DNA from: Chamaea fasciata
Lineage: Eukaryota; Chordata; Aves; Passeriformes; Sylviidae
Assembly (NCBI GenBank): GCA_029207755.1
Contig: JARCOQ010000002.1
Coordinates: 86,826,087 to 86,890,086 of the forward strand
Reading direction: 5' to 3'
DNA: 64,000 nt
Below, one piece after another: positions 1 to 12,481 of this stretch. A program made the position numbers and the translations under genes. Under the pieces are notes generated by a model that had not been told where the DNA came from, ran no database searches, and worked only from the letters and a program-made list of their open reading frames with translations. Within the stretch, counting starts at the first letter, position 1. Every line of letters starts with the position of its first letter.

Positions 1-3000
1 TGAAGGCAGTTAACATCCATGTGCTGAGCACTCCTCTGACACCTCCTGAGGCAGAGAGGATTTTTCCATCTATCACTGACATTCTTTTCCGCTTATTGGA
101 GGTGATTGTATTCCTTGAATTCACATGGGAATCAACCACAGGACCATCCGCAGCTATGATACACAAGCCCACAGATTTGGTCCCCAGACACAATTCAGTG
201 CAGCTATCTACTCCTCTTCCTTCTTGCCTTTATTTTAGTGAGACAGTTTTAACTTTGAGCACTTGGAAACCTACTTTTTCCTTTCTGTGTCTCTTACTGC
301 ATTCCCAGAAGACATGCTATTTTAGTGCCTATCTGTATCTAGGGACCAGAGAATAACAGTCCACAGCTGCCGTGTCATTCTTTTTTATTGCTGTTTAATT
401 AGTCACTGCCTTTTTCTTTTTCTGTTAAAGAAGAACAATCATTTGGCTTTCATAATATTTCAACAGTGTTCCATACCAAAGACTAATGTCACATTTTCTT
501 GAATACAAACTAAATGAGCTAAAGCCTCAGATCTAGTCCACTACCCTTTTGTCTAGCAGATTCAGACAGATGGTATCAACCAGTTGGAACACTCGTAGTT
601 ATAAGCCATTAAGATGATCAGTGGGTCAGAGCCTTAAAAAATAGGTAAGTATGTATTTGCTCATAAAATGACTTTCTAACTACTGAACAGTATAATTTAG
701 TAAAATGGAGGCAAACCAATTTCTGTTATGAAACTCTTGGAATACCAATTTCGGACTCTGGTGATCAGAACTATTCACATTTTCAGTTAGCTTTATTGTA
801 AAAGTGAGAGAATTAGTAGCGAATGCCTTCCTTTCATTTACAGTAGGATATTTCTCAGACATCTAGACAACTGGAGTTCAATTTTTAAAAGAATACTTCA
901 AAACTTTCATAGATTTCAAGAGGTTTTGATTGTATCTTTGAATACCCATTCCCTCTCCAGGTTTTCTTGGGTTTAAGTGAAAAGCAGAAAGAAGAGAGTC
1001 TCTTAAAGGCAAAAAGCAAATTTTTAGGCTGTACTTTCCTCTAAATTTATATTTTAAGTCAAGTTCATCAGGACGAAGACTATCTTTCCTCATCTGTCTG
1101 CAATGCACATGCAAACAATGAAGTCCTGTGCTTGATGGGGTATCCAGCTTCTGTTATAAGGCAAATAACGAATCCTACTTGGTTTAGATTTCTAACATAT
1201 CTCGACTTTCTTGTTGTTGCCTGTTAAACTGCAGGGCCCTTGAGGCAAGGGCTGACTTTATTTATGACAGATAACATGATATATGCTGTTGGAGATTAAT
1301 TAGGAAAAGAAATCAAAAATGTAATAAACCCTTCCATAGCAAGGAAACAATTCTAAGGAATATTTTGCTGTATTTTAAAATGCTGTATGATATTATCAGT
1401 ATTAACAGCTTTATTATAGCCTTGTATTAACAAGTTTTAGTACTGTATATTAGTAGCAGCTGGCTCTGCATTAATTATCTACTGCTATAAATGTGACAGC
1501 AAAATGTATTTATAGTGGTCAGAAAACTTGTCATTATCTTATCTAACTTTATCTCAGTCAAAAACCTCACAGTATTTTAATCTCTAACGAAAAAATGGCA
1601 CCAGTCATCTGTAGAACTACTCAATAATGCACATTATTTTACCCCAATGGAATCCAGAGTATCTTTATGAATGATCACTGTACAGAGACAGTACAGTATG
1701 TAATGTAATTCAGTATAATATTTAACAATTACATGAATGTCTTTTTATAAGTCTGGAGAAGTGTGTCTTGCTTGGGATTGGATCAACACAATCCCAAAGC
1801 ATTTGCCTTCTTCAACTTTGCTAAATATTTGATATCAGCTCTATTGGACATTTTTTGGTACTGGTCTGCAGTGCTGTTTTACCTAACAGCCTGATGACCA
1901 AGATCCATATAGAAACATCTCTTCAGTGGATTACATTTCATAAGATGCAACTGGATGTCTTACCTGGGCATTTGTATGATGGGTGATGTGTACCTTGTGG
2001 CACACTTAGAAAACCTGTCCATAGCAAAAATTAATAATGCAAACCATCTAATCTCCAGCTTTTGTGAGGTATCAAGATCATGTCAGGGAGACATACATTG
2101 GTACTGAACAGAGCTAAAAAGAAATGCTTTGGGTTCATTCAGAAAATGTTATTCACTGTTGCAGTTTTGTTATATTCAGCATTTCCTTTAGATCAGAAAT
2201 ACTAAAGTGGCATGTTTTGACATTTCTGAACTTTGTGATTTTCAGAAGTTTCAGTAGTCAATGTTTAACTTTCTGTTCCAAATTGGGATAAAAGCAAATA
2301 TGAAGACAGTGAAATTTTCAGTGGGACTGAAAACACATGTTCTTTCAGCCCTGGCTGTATCCTTGTTCCACATAAAAGAGTTTCAGATATTTGCCAGGGA
2401 TACTGAATTTTTACTAGTTTCGCTTTATTTCCTGACAATATAAAACAGTGGGGATGCAACATTTGTACAACTGTAATAGGTGACTTTGTTTATTAGCTGG
2501 CCTTCTCAGAAGTGGAAATGAGCATGAGAAAATTGAAATTCAGCATATGTTTGAGTTTTTCTGGAGATTTATGAACTTGAGCCTTTCTTCTTGCAATGAT
2601 TTTGTCCCCTTTCCTCAGGGGATTCAGTGTTTCTGTCTGCTGCATCCCTCTTCCTGCACGCTCCTTAAGCAGAAAAAAAGGGAGTGGAAGATGACACTTC
2701 TGTTGGGAATATCTGTGCCATGTGGGGATATATCAGCTGCAGGCCTCTTTTTTTGACAACATCCTTGGAAAAGGTTCAGGCACAGGGATTCCTGCAGAGA
2801 CTCAGGCCAACTGAAAATTAATTTCTGGTAAGTTTTTAGAATTTCTGTCGTGCTAAGATGAAGAGTGTAATTTGGTCTTCAGTGTCTTCTATGAGCATGA
2901 AAATGAGGACAGTGGTAAAGTGAGGAGATAAATGTCTCTCCAGTGTCTTAAGTGAACAGCAAAGGAAATTAACTCATCGCACCCTATCTATCTGATGTGT

Positions 3001-3043
3001 CTCATCCATGTATAAAAAGAGGGCATGTTTACAGTCAAGGCGC
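1..3043. other. Non-coding, unique-looking AT-rich DNA
   Basis: No exon, RNA gene or interspersed repeat is recognised. Open frames are at most 111 aa and resemble nothing I know. Around 1180-1530 the sequence is rich in TAAT/ATTA cores, and 1237-1270 has a 'ccttgaggcaagggctgact' phrase of a kind found in old dispersed amniote repeats. That resemblance is too short to name. Confidence 0.6.
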
Positions 3044-3097
3044 TGCTCAACATGGGAGAGAACTTCTTCCTGCTCAAGATGGGAGAGAACTTCTTCT
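3044..3097. repeat. 27-bp tandem duplication, two copies
   Basis: Positions 3044-3070 and 3071-3097 are two adjacent 27-bp units beginning TGCTCAA and sharing ATGGGAGAGAACTTCTTC. They differ at only two positions, so the duplication is young. The unit length is a multiple of three, but the surrounding 60-aa frame shows no sign of being a real protein. Confidence 0.9.
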
Positions 3098-4264
3098 CAT
3101 ACTTGACTAAAAGGCTGGAAAGTTTATCTTACTCCTGTAGAAAGACAAGTGAGTCCAATATGTTTAGCTCCAGAGAGATGTTATCTATAACATCCACCAT
3201 ATCCTGACACCGCACCATGACATTGATGAAATTGCATTACATCTCCAACCCTCACCCCATTCCCAAATTTCAAGATACACTCTGTTATTAATTTCATACG
3301 CAGTGCAGAGTCTCAAAGAGACAAGGCATGTACAAGAGTGTGCAGTGATTCAAAGTGTGCTGTGTGATTTGCTCCCCTCATTTATCTCTGGAACTTCACC
3401 CTTTGGGAACATTTCAGATTCCACTGCGGCAGGCAGGGAGAGTTTCCTTCTCCAGTGGGGATGCTCCCTTACCTAGCTTGGTCTTTGTCATCTTTCCAAA
3501 ATGAGAGACAGACTTCCTGAGTACTGGCAGCTCTCAAGCTGCAATAGTTAGGGATGAGTGAGACAGTCCAAGGGATAGGCCAGATAAAGCAGAGTACAGA
3601 GCCACTCAGAGGATGAGATTCCTTTACCTTTGAAAGGCTGGAAGACAAATTTCTGAGAAGAAAAGGAGCTGCTTAAAACAGCCTTAAGCTGTGTTGGCCC
3701 TGATATGGGTGCTTTCTGTATCAGTGGCCTTGTACCTATGCGGTGAAGCTGAGGACGTTGGGGGAAAGCACTGCAATATAGACAACATGCACATATATGG
3801 GTGAGAATGCACTTTAGTCACCCAGTGCCTTTTTTCTCTTTTCCTTTGTTGTAATTTTTTAAAAATACATAGATATATTCAGGAACAACACTTACAGACC
3901 AACTCAGGGTGCAGTCAGCTCAGGGAGGGAGCTTCTCACACAAGCCATTACATGTGTACTACCACACATCTGGATCTGTGTTCAGAAAAGTGCTGGTGGC
4001 CTGAACAGGTGAATGAATCTTCTTGGTGGTGCTATATTGAGCTGCTGTGGTTCTCCTAGCACACACCTGACATTTTCCACAAACCAGGAGCTAGATTTTT
4101 ACTAACGCCATATCCTTGCTGCAGAAGTTGAACATGCAAGTGTTGCAGTTGCAGAAATTCCCTTATGGCCCCTCCTGCAGGACCTGAGCAGCTTTTCTTT
4201 GCTCTTTGAATAACTGGGAGGTTCACCACGGAAGCCAGTGACACGTGGCTGTTGTGGGCTGCCC
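3098..4264. other. Non-coding, no recognisable element
   Basis: The composition is somewhat less AT-rich than the start of the window. No ORF above 62 aa, no CR1 motif and no simple repeat were seen. It leads directly into the pentanucleotide array. Confidence 0.55.
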
Positions 4265-4406
4265 ATTTTTATTTTATTTTATTTTATTTTATTTTATTTT
4301 ATTTTATTTTATTTTATTTTATTTTATTTTATTTTATTTTATTTTATTTTATTTTATTTTATTTTATTGTATTGCATTGTATTGCATTGTATTGAATTGA
4401 ATTTTG
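4265..4406. repeat. (ATTTT)n pentanucleotide microsatellite with a variant tail
   Basis: About 20 almost perfect ATTTT units run from 4265 to 4365. Seven variant units follow (ATTGT, ATTGC, ATTGT, ATTGC, ATTGT, ATTGA, ATTGA) and the array ends near 4406. The register is kept through the variant block, so the whole tract is one array with a pure and a substituted end. On the other strand the unit is AAAAT. The long open frame across it is a by-product of the repeat. Confidence 0.97.
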
Positions 4407-6543
4407 TAGATTTTAAGTATCAAAGGGTTCTCCCCAGGTGTAAAACATGGATATAGTCAAACCTCAGTTTTGTTTGGAAAGTAGTTTTTAATACCCATCT
4501 GGAGTGTGGGTGAAGGTGAAAGTTGTCAGGCTGTGAAAAATGGAATTGGTGTTGGCTGACCTGAAATAGGCCATAAAGTTCTATTCCTCACAAAGGCAAG
4601 ATATATTATTGCTGTAACGCCATTATTCCGCTCCATCACTTTTAAACCTTGTTCCCATTATCTGCAAGTTAAATATAACCCTATGTAAAAACAGGAAGGA
4701 CAGTGCTAAGTTGTCCAGCTTAACAGCACACACTTAAAACATAATAGAGCACTTGTTACTGTATTTTATGGAACGGAAACTCCAAATGTAAAGATGTATT
4801 AAGGAAATATCTCAAAGTTATTAGGGAAGGATATTTACAATTACAGATTGCTTTATATTATGCTTTTATGAACATCTCAGGAAATGAAATAGCCCTCAGC
4901 TGTAGAGAGTGAAGAGGGAGGTAATTTTCCTTAATACGGGTGATAAAATTAATCTGATTGAAATCGCTAGCGATTATTTCGCAGAATACTGAGTGGCAGT
5001 ACAATCACTTACACTCTTTTATATTTTTTTAGTCAAAGCTCGTGTAGATGAAAGCTAATTACAAAGTAGTGATGTGAAGCGCTAAGGAAATAGTTTGTAT
5101 AGCATAGAACAGGCACAGCTAATTGGGGTTTGTGATTACACAGATTGTTGTTAGGGAGAATTAACTACCAGCAGTCTCTCCTGCAAAGCTTCTCATCAAG
5201 GGAAAGTAAAAATAGACACTGGATCTGTTATTTATCTAATTATGCTATGAATATTTTCACAAGCATGTTACACACTCTCAAATGGTTTGTTGTTCAAAAA
5301 CTTTCAGTCTCATGTTGCTTCTGATCAAAGTATCAATATGAAGTTTCTGACATTTGATTTTTTCCCCCTTAATATTACACACCCATGACAGTCCTCCCAT
5401 GAAATTATTCCTGGGAACTGAATGGAATGATTTTAGGCATTTACACCTAATGCTGTGGCAGCTGAAATGCAGCAAAATGATTATTAGAAAGGTAATTGGA
5501 CAGAGAAGATTTCAGTGAGTGACCGAGGTGAGAAAAGCCAACACAGGCTTTAAGTAGCACTGAGAAATATTTTTGTAGCTGATATCATTTGAATCATTGT
5601 ACAAGCCTATCAAAAATTCTAACCTTGTGAATATGCAAAAAAGAAGGCCTTTGTTTTGTACTGCTCTGTTCAGAACAGGAAGGGGTGAATGGAGGAGATG
5701 TTCCATATGGAGACCCTGATCTTTTAAACTAATCTGCATGGGAGACTCCTTATGCTGCATGGAGCCTCACTGAAATCATTAGGACTCTATGTGGTACAGT
5801 GTGTAATCAGGCTGATAATAGATGCTCATTGAATTTGTTAAATGTTTTGCTTTGCTTTGTTACTGCCTTTTACTTGTTGACCTGGAGGAGCTTGCTGAGA
5901 TTGAAAACTGTCATGTGATGAAATTTCAGAGAAATCCGTAAAAGCCGATACTGAAAGCACCTTAGAGTCCCAATTTCTGGTGCATTATTGAATTAATGGC
6001 TATTACTTAGTAACAGATTCAGCAAACATTGGTCATCAACAGAATACCTGCAAGTATTCTGGAGGAAGGCCTCTCAAGATCTTGGTGATATGTTGTAAAA
6101 CTCTATTAGTAGTCCTAGCACAAATGTTAGTCTCCACAGAAGTTCTCAGGGATGGGGAAAGCAATCATAAAGTGCTTAGGCAGTAGCATTCAAGGAAATT
6201 AGCAAGCATTAATGTCACTGCTGAAAGGAGCACCACACCTTCCTGTGAGCATTGCTTCCTGGAATTACTGCCTCTTGGTGGAAGTCTCAGATACTCCTCT
6301 CTCCATGAACATCTTCCTGTACCATCCCTGAAAGAACTACTTGAATGGCACCCAGCTGCATTCTGCACGGGGGCTCTGTGCTCAGTATTTGTAAGATATC
6401 TTAGGAGAAAACTGCAGCAGGGAAGTATTTTCCATCTGCATAATCTTAATTTTCTGTATTATACAGAATGTACAGGATTTCAGACTTAGTTTAGAAGCCT
6501 GAAGATGAATGTGTAATTCATAGCAGTTTAATAATTCATAGAC
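4407..6543. other. Non-coding; contains a candidate conserved element at about 4890-5240
   Basis: No coding or repeat signal is recognised. Between about 4890 and 5240 the sequence is non-repetitive, has several homeodomain-type TAAT/ATTA cores and a few CpGs, and contains a 14-bp perfect palindrome. This is the texture of vertebrate conserved non-coding DNA, but conservation cannot be judged from one sequence. Confidence 0.4.
4962..4975. other. 14-bp perfect palindrome with two CpGs
   Basis: AATCGCTAGCGATT equals its own reverse complement. CpG is rare in this AT-rich neighbourhood, so two in one short palindrome is uncommon. It could be a dimer-binding site or chance. No binding protein is assigned. 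Confidence 0.9.
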
Positions 6544-6567
6544 AAAAAAAAAAAAAAAAAAAAAAAA
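6544..6567. repeat. Poly(A) tract, 24 bases
   Basis: Twenty-four uninterrupted A. It sits directly 5' of the first copy of the 6.6/7.3 kb repeat pair. No retrogene body or polyadenylation signal arrangement was recognised upstream. Confidence 0.97.
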
Positions 6568-6570
6568 GGC

Positions 6571-6700
6571 AAAATTGTCAGAAGGAGCTTTCTGATTTTG
6601 GGTGGTCAATTTAAGACACTTGGGTTTGGATTTGTTTTGTGAAAATTCTGAGTTCCCACAATCTCCTCTCTGAGTTAAAACTGAAATGCCCCAAGTCAGA
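6571..6700. repeat. Unassigned diverged repeat, copy A
   Basis: This stretch aligns in the same orientation with 7333-7456. Shared exact blocks are AGCTTTCTG (6586-6594), GTCAATTTAAGACA (6605-6618) and TGAAATG (6682-6688). The spacing is nearly the same in the other copy (19 against 18 bases, then 77 against 70). I do not recognise the family. It may be an old local duplication or two copies of an unnamed interspersed repeat. Confidence 0.6.
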
Positions 6701-7332
6701 GGACCATTTTAGCATAAGCTCATATGCTTTTACTTTGCTCTCCTTTTTTCTTCTATTTTTTTTTCTGAAAAATCCTCAGGCAACAGCTTGCTAAACTGTG
6801 AGTTGTCCTATAATCCAGCAGTTTCCAAACTTACTGAACTAATAGCACTGAAGACTTCTGTCAGTGCTGCAAAAATTAATCCTCTTGTGGAAACGGTCCT
6901 GTACCCAGAGGTACTTCCAGCTGGCTGGATATCATAGAGACAGAGCCCATAGTTTACTGTAGGCTCCAGAAATGGGTTGTAATGAAGGTTCCTGTGTGTT
7001 TACGACCAGATGAGCTGCCCAGACACCAGCCCTCATGACAAGTCTCACCCTCACCACAGCCTTACTGACTGTGCTTCTGTGGAATACAGTGGGAAAATCT
7101 CAGGATCTATACTACCTCTCCATAAATAAATAAAAGAAATTTGAGATGTAGCAAAGATTGCTCACCAGCAATACAAAATGTAGTATTTAATTTTCACAGA
7201 AAACTATAAAAATACCAAAATCATTGTGAAGGGAAAGTTGTAAGATTTATATCTCTTTAACAACCTGAATGAAGGGTGTTATACTGTTAAATAAAAAAAA
7301 GTTGGTATGCAACTGCATCTACAGAATGAGAG
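6701..7332. other. Non-coding spacer between the two repeat copies
   Basis: No gene or known repeat is seen. It has short T-rich and A-rich runs near 6745-6770 and 7290. Confidence 0.5.
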
Positions 7333-7456
7333 TAAAATTTTTCCAGAGAAGCTTTCTGCCCCCCTTAGTCAATTTAAGACAAGCTGGGTCTGATATTACA
7401 ACATGCTGAATTCCTGGAGCTTTTACTGACTTTACATTGAAATGACCAAAATCAAA
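7333..7456. repeat. Unassigned diverged repeat, copy B
   Basis: The partner of 6571-6700. The matching blocks are AGCTTTCTG (7350-7358), GTCAATTTAAGACA (7368-7381) and TGAAATG (7438-7444). Between the blocks identity falls to roughly two thirds by eye, with small gaps, which suggests an old event. Confidence 0.6.
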
Positions 7457-10400
7457 GCAATAAATACAACATTAAATGCCTGTAGTAATGCTGGTTCCTC
7501 AGGCCTCGCACTTCCTTAGCCCTTTTGAGGAGCAGAACTGCTGTCCCAGTGGAGATCCCTGGGGAGGAAGACTGGATACTCACACTTTGTAACTGGCACC
7601 CTTCCTTTAAATCTGGAGTATGGCTTCCTTTTGAATTCCCTGCCTGGATCCTGCGTGGAGGGAAGAAGTGCAGGGTGTGTGTCACAGCCTAAGTGGACCA
7701 CATCACAGATAGTACTGTTGAGGACTATAGCCTACAGCTCCCATCCCTAAAAGCCCTAAATTGCACAGACACTAGAAAGTGGCAGCTTGCCCTCTTCTGG
7801 GTCAGTGTACCTGTGGCTTCTGCCTCAACCCACTGAGATGTTGTCTCTTTCTGATGGGGCCCATGTAGTGAGTTTTAGTTACCATTTTAATTAAAGTCAC
7901 CTTATCATGGAGAAGGACTGCAAACACAAATAAGCAACAGGTGAAGTGAAGCCTCATATGAATCACCCAGTGCAAGGCAGGAACCCAGCAGGGCTTTGCA
8001 GCTGGTCTCTTTTTCTCTTCCTGTGGTACTGCCAGAGCCCCTCTGAGCTCCTGGTGTTATTTCCCAGACATGCTATATGCCTGTAGTGTAAGGAGATGGC
8101 ATTTTACAGTCTTCTGCAGTGTGGATATGAATAGGAGGAGTTAAAGGTATACAGGAAAGGAAACCTTATCCACCAGTTGGTTTCATTTACATTTGGAGAA
8201 GTATCAAGAACAGAGTTAGAGCAGACAAAACTGCTCATGGTAGGCATAATATAAGAGGCTCTCATTTTTCATGTGAGTACACAGAGGACATGCTGGATCA
8301 GAAAAGTTGTCCACCTTCTTCAGTAAAGCATTTATAAAATTGGCTAGCTTTAGATGAGTATGCCAGAAACTCTGCAGTAGGTTGTCACAGAGACTGCTTG
8401 TTCACAGGGAAAATTTTTTAATCCACAGATTGTTTTATGCCTTGAAGCATATGAATTTAGATGCTTTCCTAAAAGTCTTAGAATCTTTTTCTTTTGTGTT
8501 TCTTCTCTTTACTACAATAATTGTGGATACTTTGGGTATTGCCCATAGAAGTTCAGTATGTGCAGTATAACAATACTATATCACACACTTGTACGTAAAA
8601 ATTTGCTATTCATTTTACCCAGAAAATTCATGCAGGCATAATTAAAAATGATATTTATATTTTCATACTTTAAAGAGTCTGATACCAGCAACACTGCATT
8701 CAGTACCTATTAGTATTTTACTGCCATTCTTTATAAGGAGAAAATAAAAATTATATGTGTGTATGGAAATCATGGAGGATCTGTATCTCTGCTAAATAAT
8801 TTTCTTGTGCTACTCTGCTTTGTCCACTCAAGTGACTACCACTGAAAATTAAATGGTTTTCAATAATAATTCTTTAATCTGAAATGGGTGCCTACAGGAT
8901 AATTAGAATATCTTGCAGATAAAAAGTGTCCTCCAGTCACAAAGAGCACTCCACAGCTGATCAACGTCCCTGGATCTTTCATGCCCATGAGATGAGGTGA
9001 GAGGTGTAACCGTGTCACACTCCTCAGGGACTTATCCTTCCTCAAGCACAAATTTTGGCTTTCTGCTCTGTGCAAACTGTGCTGTACCATTTTTTGTGCT
9101 CCTGTACTTCATGGCACTAACACTGCTGTGCCTTTTGCTTTTCTGTCCTGGAAGTCCACTCTCCCTCAGCAGCACCTTGTCTGAGACAAAGTGGACCTTC
9201 CTGAGTTTTGGCCACCTACATTAAAAGTTGTCATCATGAATGGTTGTGTAGTTCATTTTGTGGAGACAGATTTTGTTCCAGCTAACCCACGTCTTTTTGA
9301 GGCTTACCTAAAGCCACAATTTACAAGATGGCTTTTGGGAAAGGAAAAGCCTCATTGCCAGGCCTTGTATCTGGCAGAAAACTGAGAATTCCTACTACCA
9401 AAAGCCACAGCCTCATTAAAATAGTACACTGTACTTGTATCAGGGTATTCTCATTAATACTTATACCTTGGGCTCCAATCTACCCCATCACAGTCATGGG
9501 CACTTTCAGAGAAAGAACCAGAAAAATCCATCTCTCAGTCTGCATTTCCATATGAAACAACCAAAACCACAGTTAAAATAACTCTGACTTTACATTTTTA
9601 AAGAACCTGTTTTCTTTCAACTAATGGGCCAGAACTCAGGAAATCTAATGAATTGCAATACTGATATTAATTGCCATCATTCCTGTCTTACAGAGATATA
9701 TAAATTAAGAGAGCGTTCATAGTAAAGACACTGCCAGAGACTCACAATTCACAAAACACATGTGAAGGATAAAGGAAAGAAACAAAAAAAGCCTAATGTC
9801 ATTCATTTTAAGGTGACAAACCGAGGCAGAGGACTGAAACATTTGTATTTGAGCCATTGACTTGGAGAGTCAGTTTTCACACTCAGTGATACATAAAGAC
9901 CTCAACAAGTGGTATAAAACTTAAGCGTTGTTTGGTTTGTTTTCATGGGCACTTAAGGATCAACATTTCTCACTGTTCAATACAGATAGTTGAAGAATGA
10001 TTTTTCTGTCCTATGTAAAGTTCTCACTGTTTCAGCTTTGCTGTGAGGTAGCTGTGAGACCAGCTGAAATATTTCTAAAGTGTATTTACAGCTCTCTTTC
10101 CACTGAACAAAATGTCTGCAATATTGTGTTTTAATAATCCACTTTTACTCTTTTTTGATTCCTGTGTTGGCTGACCTGTCTCCGTACTGAGTTCTTATCT
10201 ATCTAGGGTGGCTCAGGGGAACCATCCTGCACCTAAAGCCACCCATCCAGGGTGTGATGGCAGGGAAGTCCAATGGTAGGAACATGAATTTTTTCTTTGT
10301 AGCCTGGAAGCTTGTTGCAGTTTTACTGTAGCTACTTTGCAGGTAGCAACTGAGCCATAATGAACATGATAGAAATTGATGTGTATACTTGGAGGATGAC

Positions 10401-11131
10401 AGACTATGTCTTAATGTAGAGCTTTCAGTGATGCAGAACACTGGCTCTATGAACATGTGAAGCTCCAATTTATTTACAACTTTTGTTTGTTTATAAAAAT
10501 CCTTGTGCATATTCTTTACAGCAGTACTGCTTTTAGTCTACACATATAAATTATCTACTAACTAGCATGCACCCACAGTCACCCAACCCATCAGCAGGAT
10601 TCACTTTAGTGAATGAGAAATATTACAAATTGCATCCCCCAAAGGTTTGGGTTCACAATGGGCTCAGTCCTGAGGTTTTGCCATCCAATACAATAATATT
10701 CAGTAAAGAGAAAGAAAAAGGGAAAAAGCCTTGTGGGAGTTTTTCTTCTATTCTTTGCCTGTGGTGCATTTTCCTTGAACATTGCTGTAGTAAGTTTTAT
10801 CTACATGTTTATCTAGCTGTCTACACCAGAGGATATATTGACCAGGATATTATTCCCAACCTACATCTAGCTTTGTCCTGGCTCTTAAATCTTCATTGTT
10901 ACCTAATCCCTTGACAAGCTCTACAGTGTTCAGCTCCTGAGCGCCTCAGTACTACAGTACACATCAGATTTGCATACAGCTAAATCACCCCATGGAAAAT
11001 TCCCTTGGTGCACATTTTCTACTTAAACTGGTGATTAAGTGCCTCTATCTACTACAATTTGAAAAGCATCAGCATGTTTCTGAGTGCATATTTTGGCTGG
11101 GTGAAGAAGTAATTTAGTTTACATGGGAAAT
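7457..11131. other. Non-coding, no recognisable element
   Basis: Short open frames (up to 103 aa in this stretch) have no family resemblance and no supporting splice or start context that I can defend. No CR1 motif or microsatellite was seen. A 115-aa frame at 10567-10914 was examined and not recognised. Confidence 0.55.
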
Positions 11132-11177
11132 ACAAAAAAACCCCAACAACAATAAAAAAACCCACAAACCCCCAAAA
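11132..11177 (+). repeat. A/C-rich tract with the AAAAAAACCCCAA core
   Basis: Runs of A broken by CC to CCCCC blocks. The exact 13-mer AAAAAAACCCCAA lies at 11134-11146. It is one of a series of similar tracts across the window. Confidence 0.9.
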
Positions 11178-11390
11178 TGTTATTGTTTTTTTAATTTCAA
11201 AGTTCCCTGTGCTGATTTTTTTTTCATGGAATAAGAGAGTGCAAAGCCATATATTTCAATTACAACAAGACCAATAAAAAAGGATAGAAAGGAGATGGGT
11301 GCTCCTTCTTTTGGGAAAAATAAAATCCCACACCACAATTAGCAAAAGAATAAAGCAAATATAAGCATTTTTAATGAAAGCTAAACAATT

Positions 11391-11405
11391 TCTTTCTCTC
11401 TCTCT

Positions 11406-11451
<46 letters not shown>
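11391..11451. repeat. Polypyrimidine tract: (TC)n followed by 43 T
   Basis: A TC-repeat at 11391-11408 passes directly into 43 uninterrupted T (11409-11451), giving 61 pyrimidines in a row. On the other strand this is poly(A) then GA-repeat. No LINE, SINE or retrocopy body was recognised on either side, so a retroposon tail is possible but unsupported. Confidence 0.95.
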
Positions 11452-12413
11452 CCCCTGTTATCTGTTTCTGGTTTTCCTGTCGATAACCAGCACATTTGGT
11501 AGGAAATCTGTCTTGTTAAAAATATCTTCAGAGAAAAAAATTTCAGCAGCCCAAGAGTAGATGTACCCATATATATAGAGATAAAGTATTAGAAATCCAC
11601 TTATTTAAAATTATAAGCTTCATAGTTTGTTTTTTTTTTTAGCTTTCTGAATGCTAAAACTAAGACTGCACATATAATCTTAATTTCATGTCATTATGTA
11701 CTTGCCTAACAGGAAAGTCTTACATTCATTTTCACTCTTTGGCCTTTGTATCTATTTGCTGGAACAAAGTCACCGCAACTGTGGTAGATTCGGACAGATG
11801 AACATTTTCTTTGTCTTGAGGAAATCAGAGACACTGTTCAAAGCTGCCCCTACCCCTCTGCATGGACAGTGTGGCTGCACAAATGGGCACCACTGGGGCT
11901 CTGCTTTGGCTGATAGCAGTGGGCGAGTCAACCAATATGTGAATGGCTGTCTTCTGAGATGGAGATATTCATACCTGGCCCAAGGATAAAGACCACCGTA
12001 ATGTGGTTAGCATGCTTTTAGTACCAGAGTTAGTACCAGGCATGGCTCTAGGATCAAAGTCCATACTAATTAATAGACAATCAGAGGCTGTTTTCTGAGA
12101 CATTCGTGCCTGTATGGCTGAATTCTCTTCTCCCTGCCTTGCCCCTGCTGTCACCTGGAGACTGTCCTTGCTCCAGCCTGTTCCATGAATAGTACCTGAA
12201 AGACTAATATGGACATGTGTCAAATGTGCTGAGGACCATATTAGCAATATTAGCATGGTGGATCATAGGCCTCGTCCCAACCTCTGATTTGTGGGAGAGA
12301 GGCAGCAGCTGTGAGCCATGTGGAGTGATGGGCAGCTTACAGGCGGCTTGGTGCTCTCTGACACAAAGCTGTGACCTGTCTTCCATATATCTGGCACTTC
12401 ACCATGGCTCAGT
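11452..12413. other. Non-coding, less AT-rich than surroundings
   Basis: The part 11740-12410 is closer to even base composition and carries overlapping short frames on both strands (up to 97 aa on +). None matches a known family and no coherent exon is visible. Confidence 0.45.
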
Positions 12414-12481
12414 AAAAAAAAAAAGAGCCAACTAAAAACAACAACAAAAAAACCCCAAACCAAAACAAAAAACAACAACCC
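12414..12481 (+). repeat. A/C-rich tract with the AAAAAAACCCCAA core
   Basis: Sixty-eight bases of A runs with CAA and CCCC interruptions. The exact 13-mer AAAAAAACCCCAA is at 12446-12458. The long minus-strand frame through it gives a phenylalanine/valine-rich low-complexity peptide, so that frame is an artefact. Confidence 0.9.

Noticed and set aside
1237..1270. Phrase 'ccttgaggcaagggctgact' resembling an old amniote interspersed repeat
   Set aside because: Only about 30 bases resemble it and I cannot name the family; too short to call.
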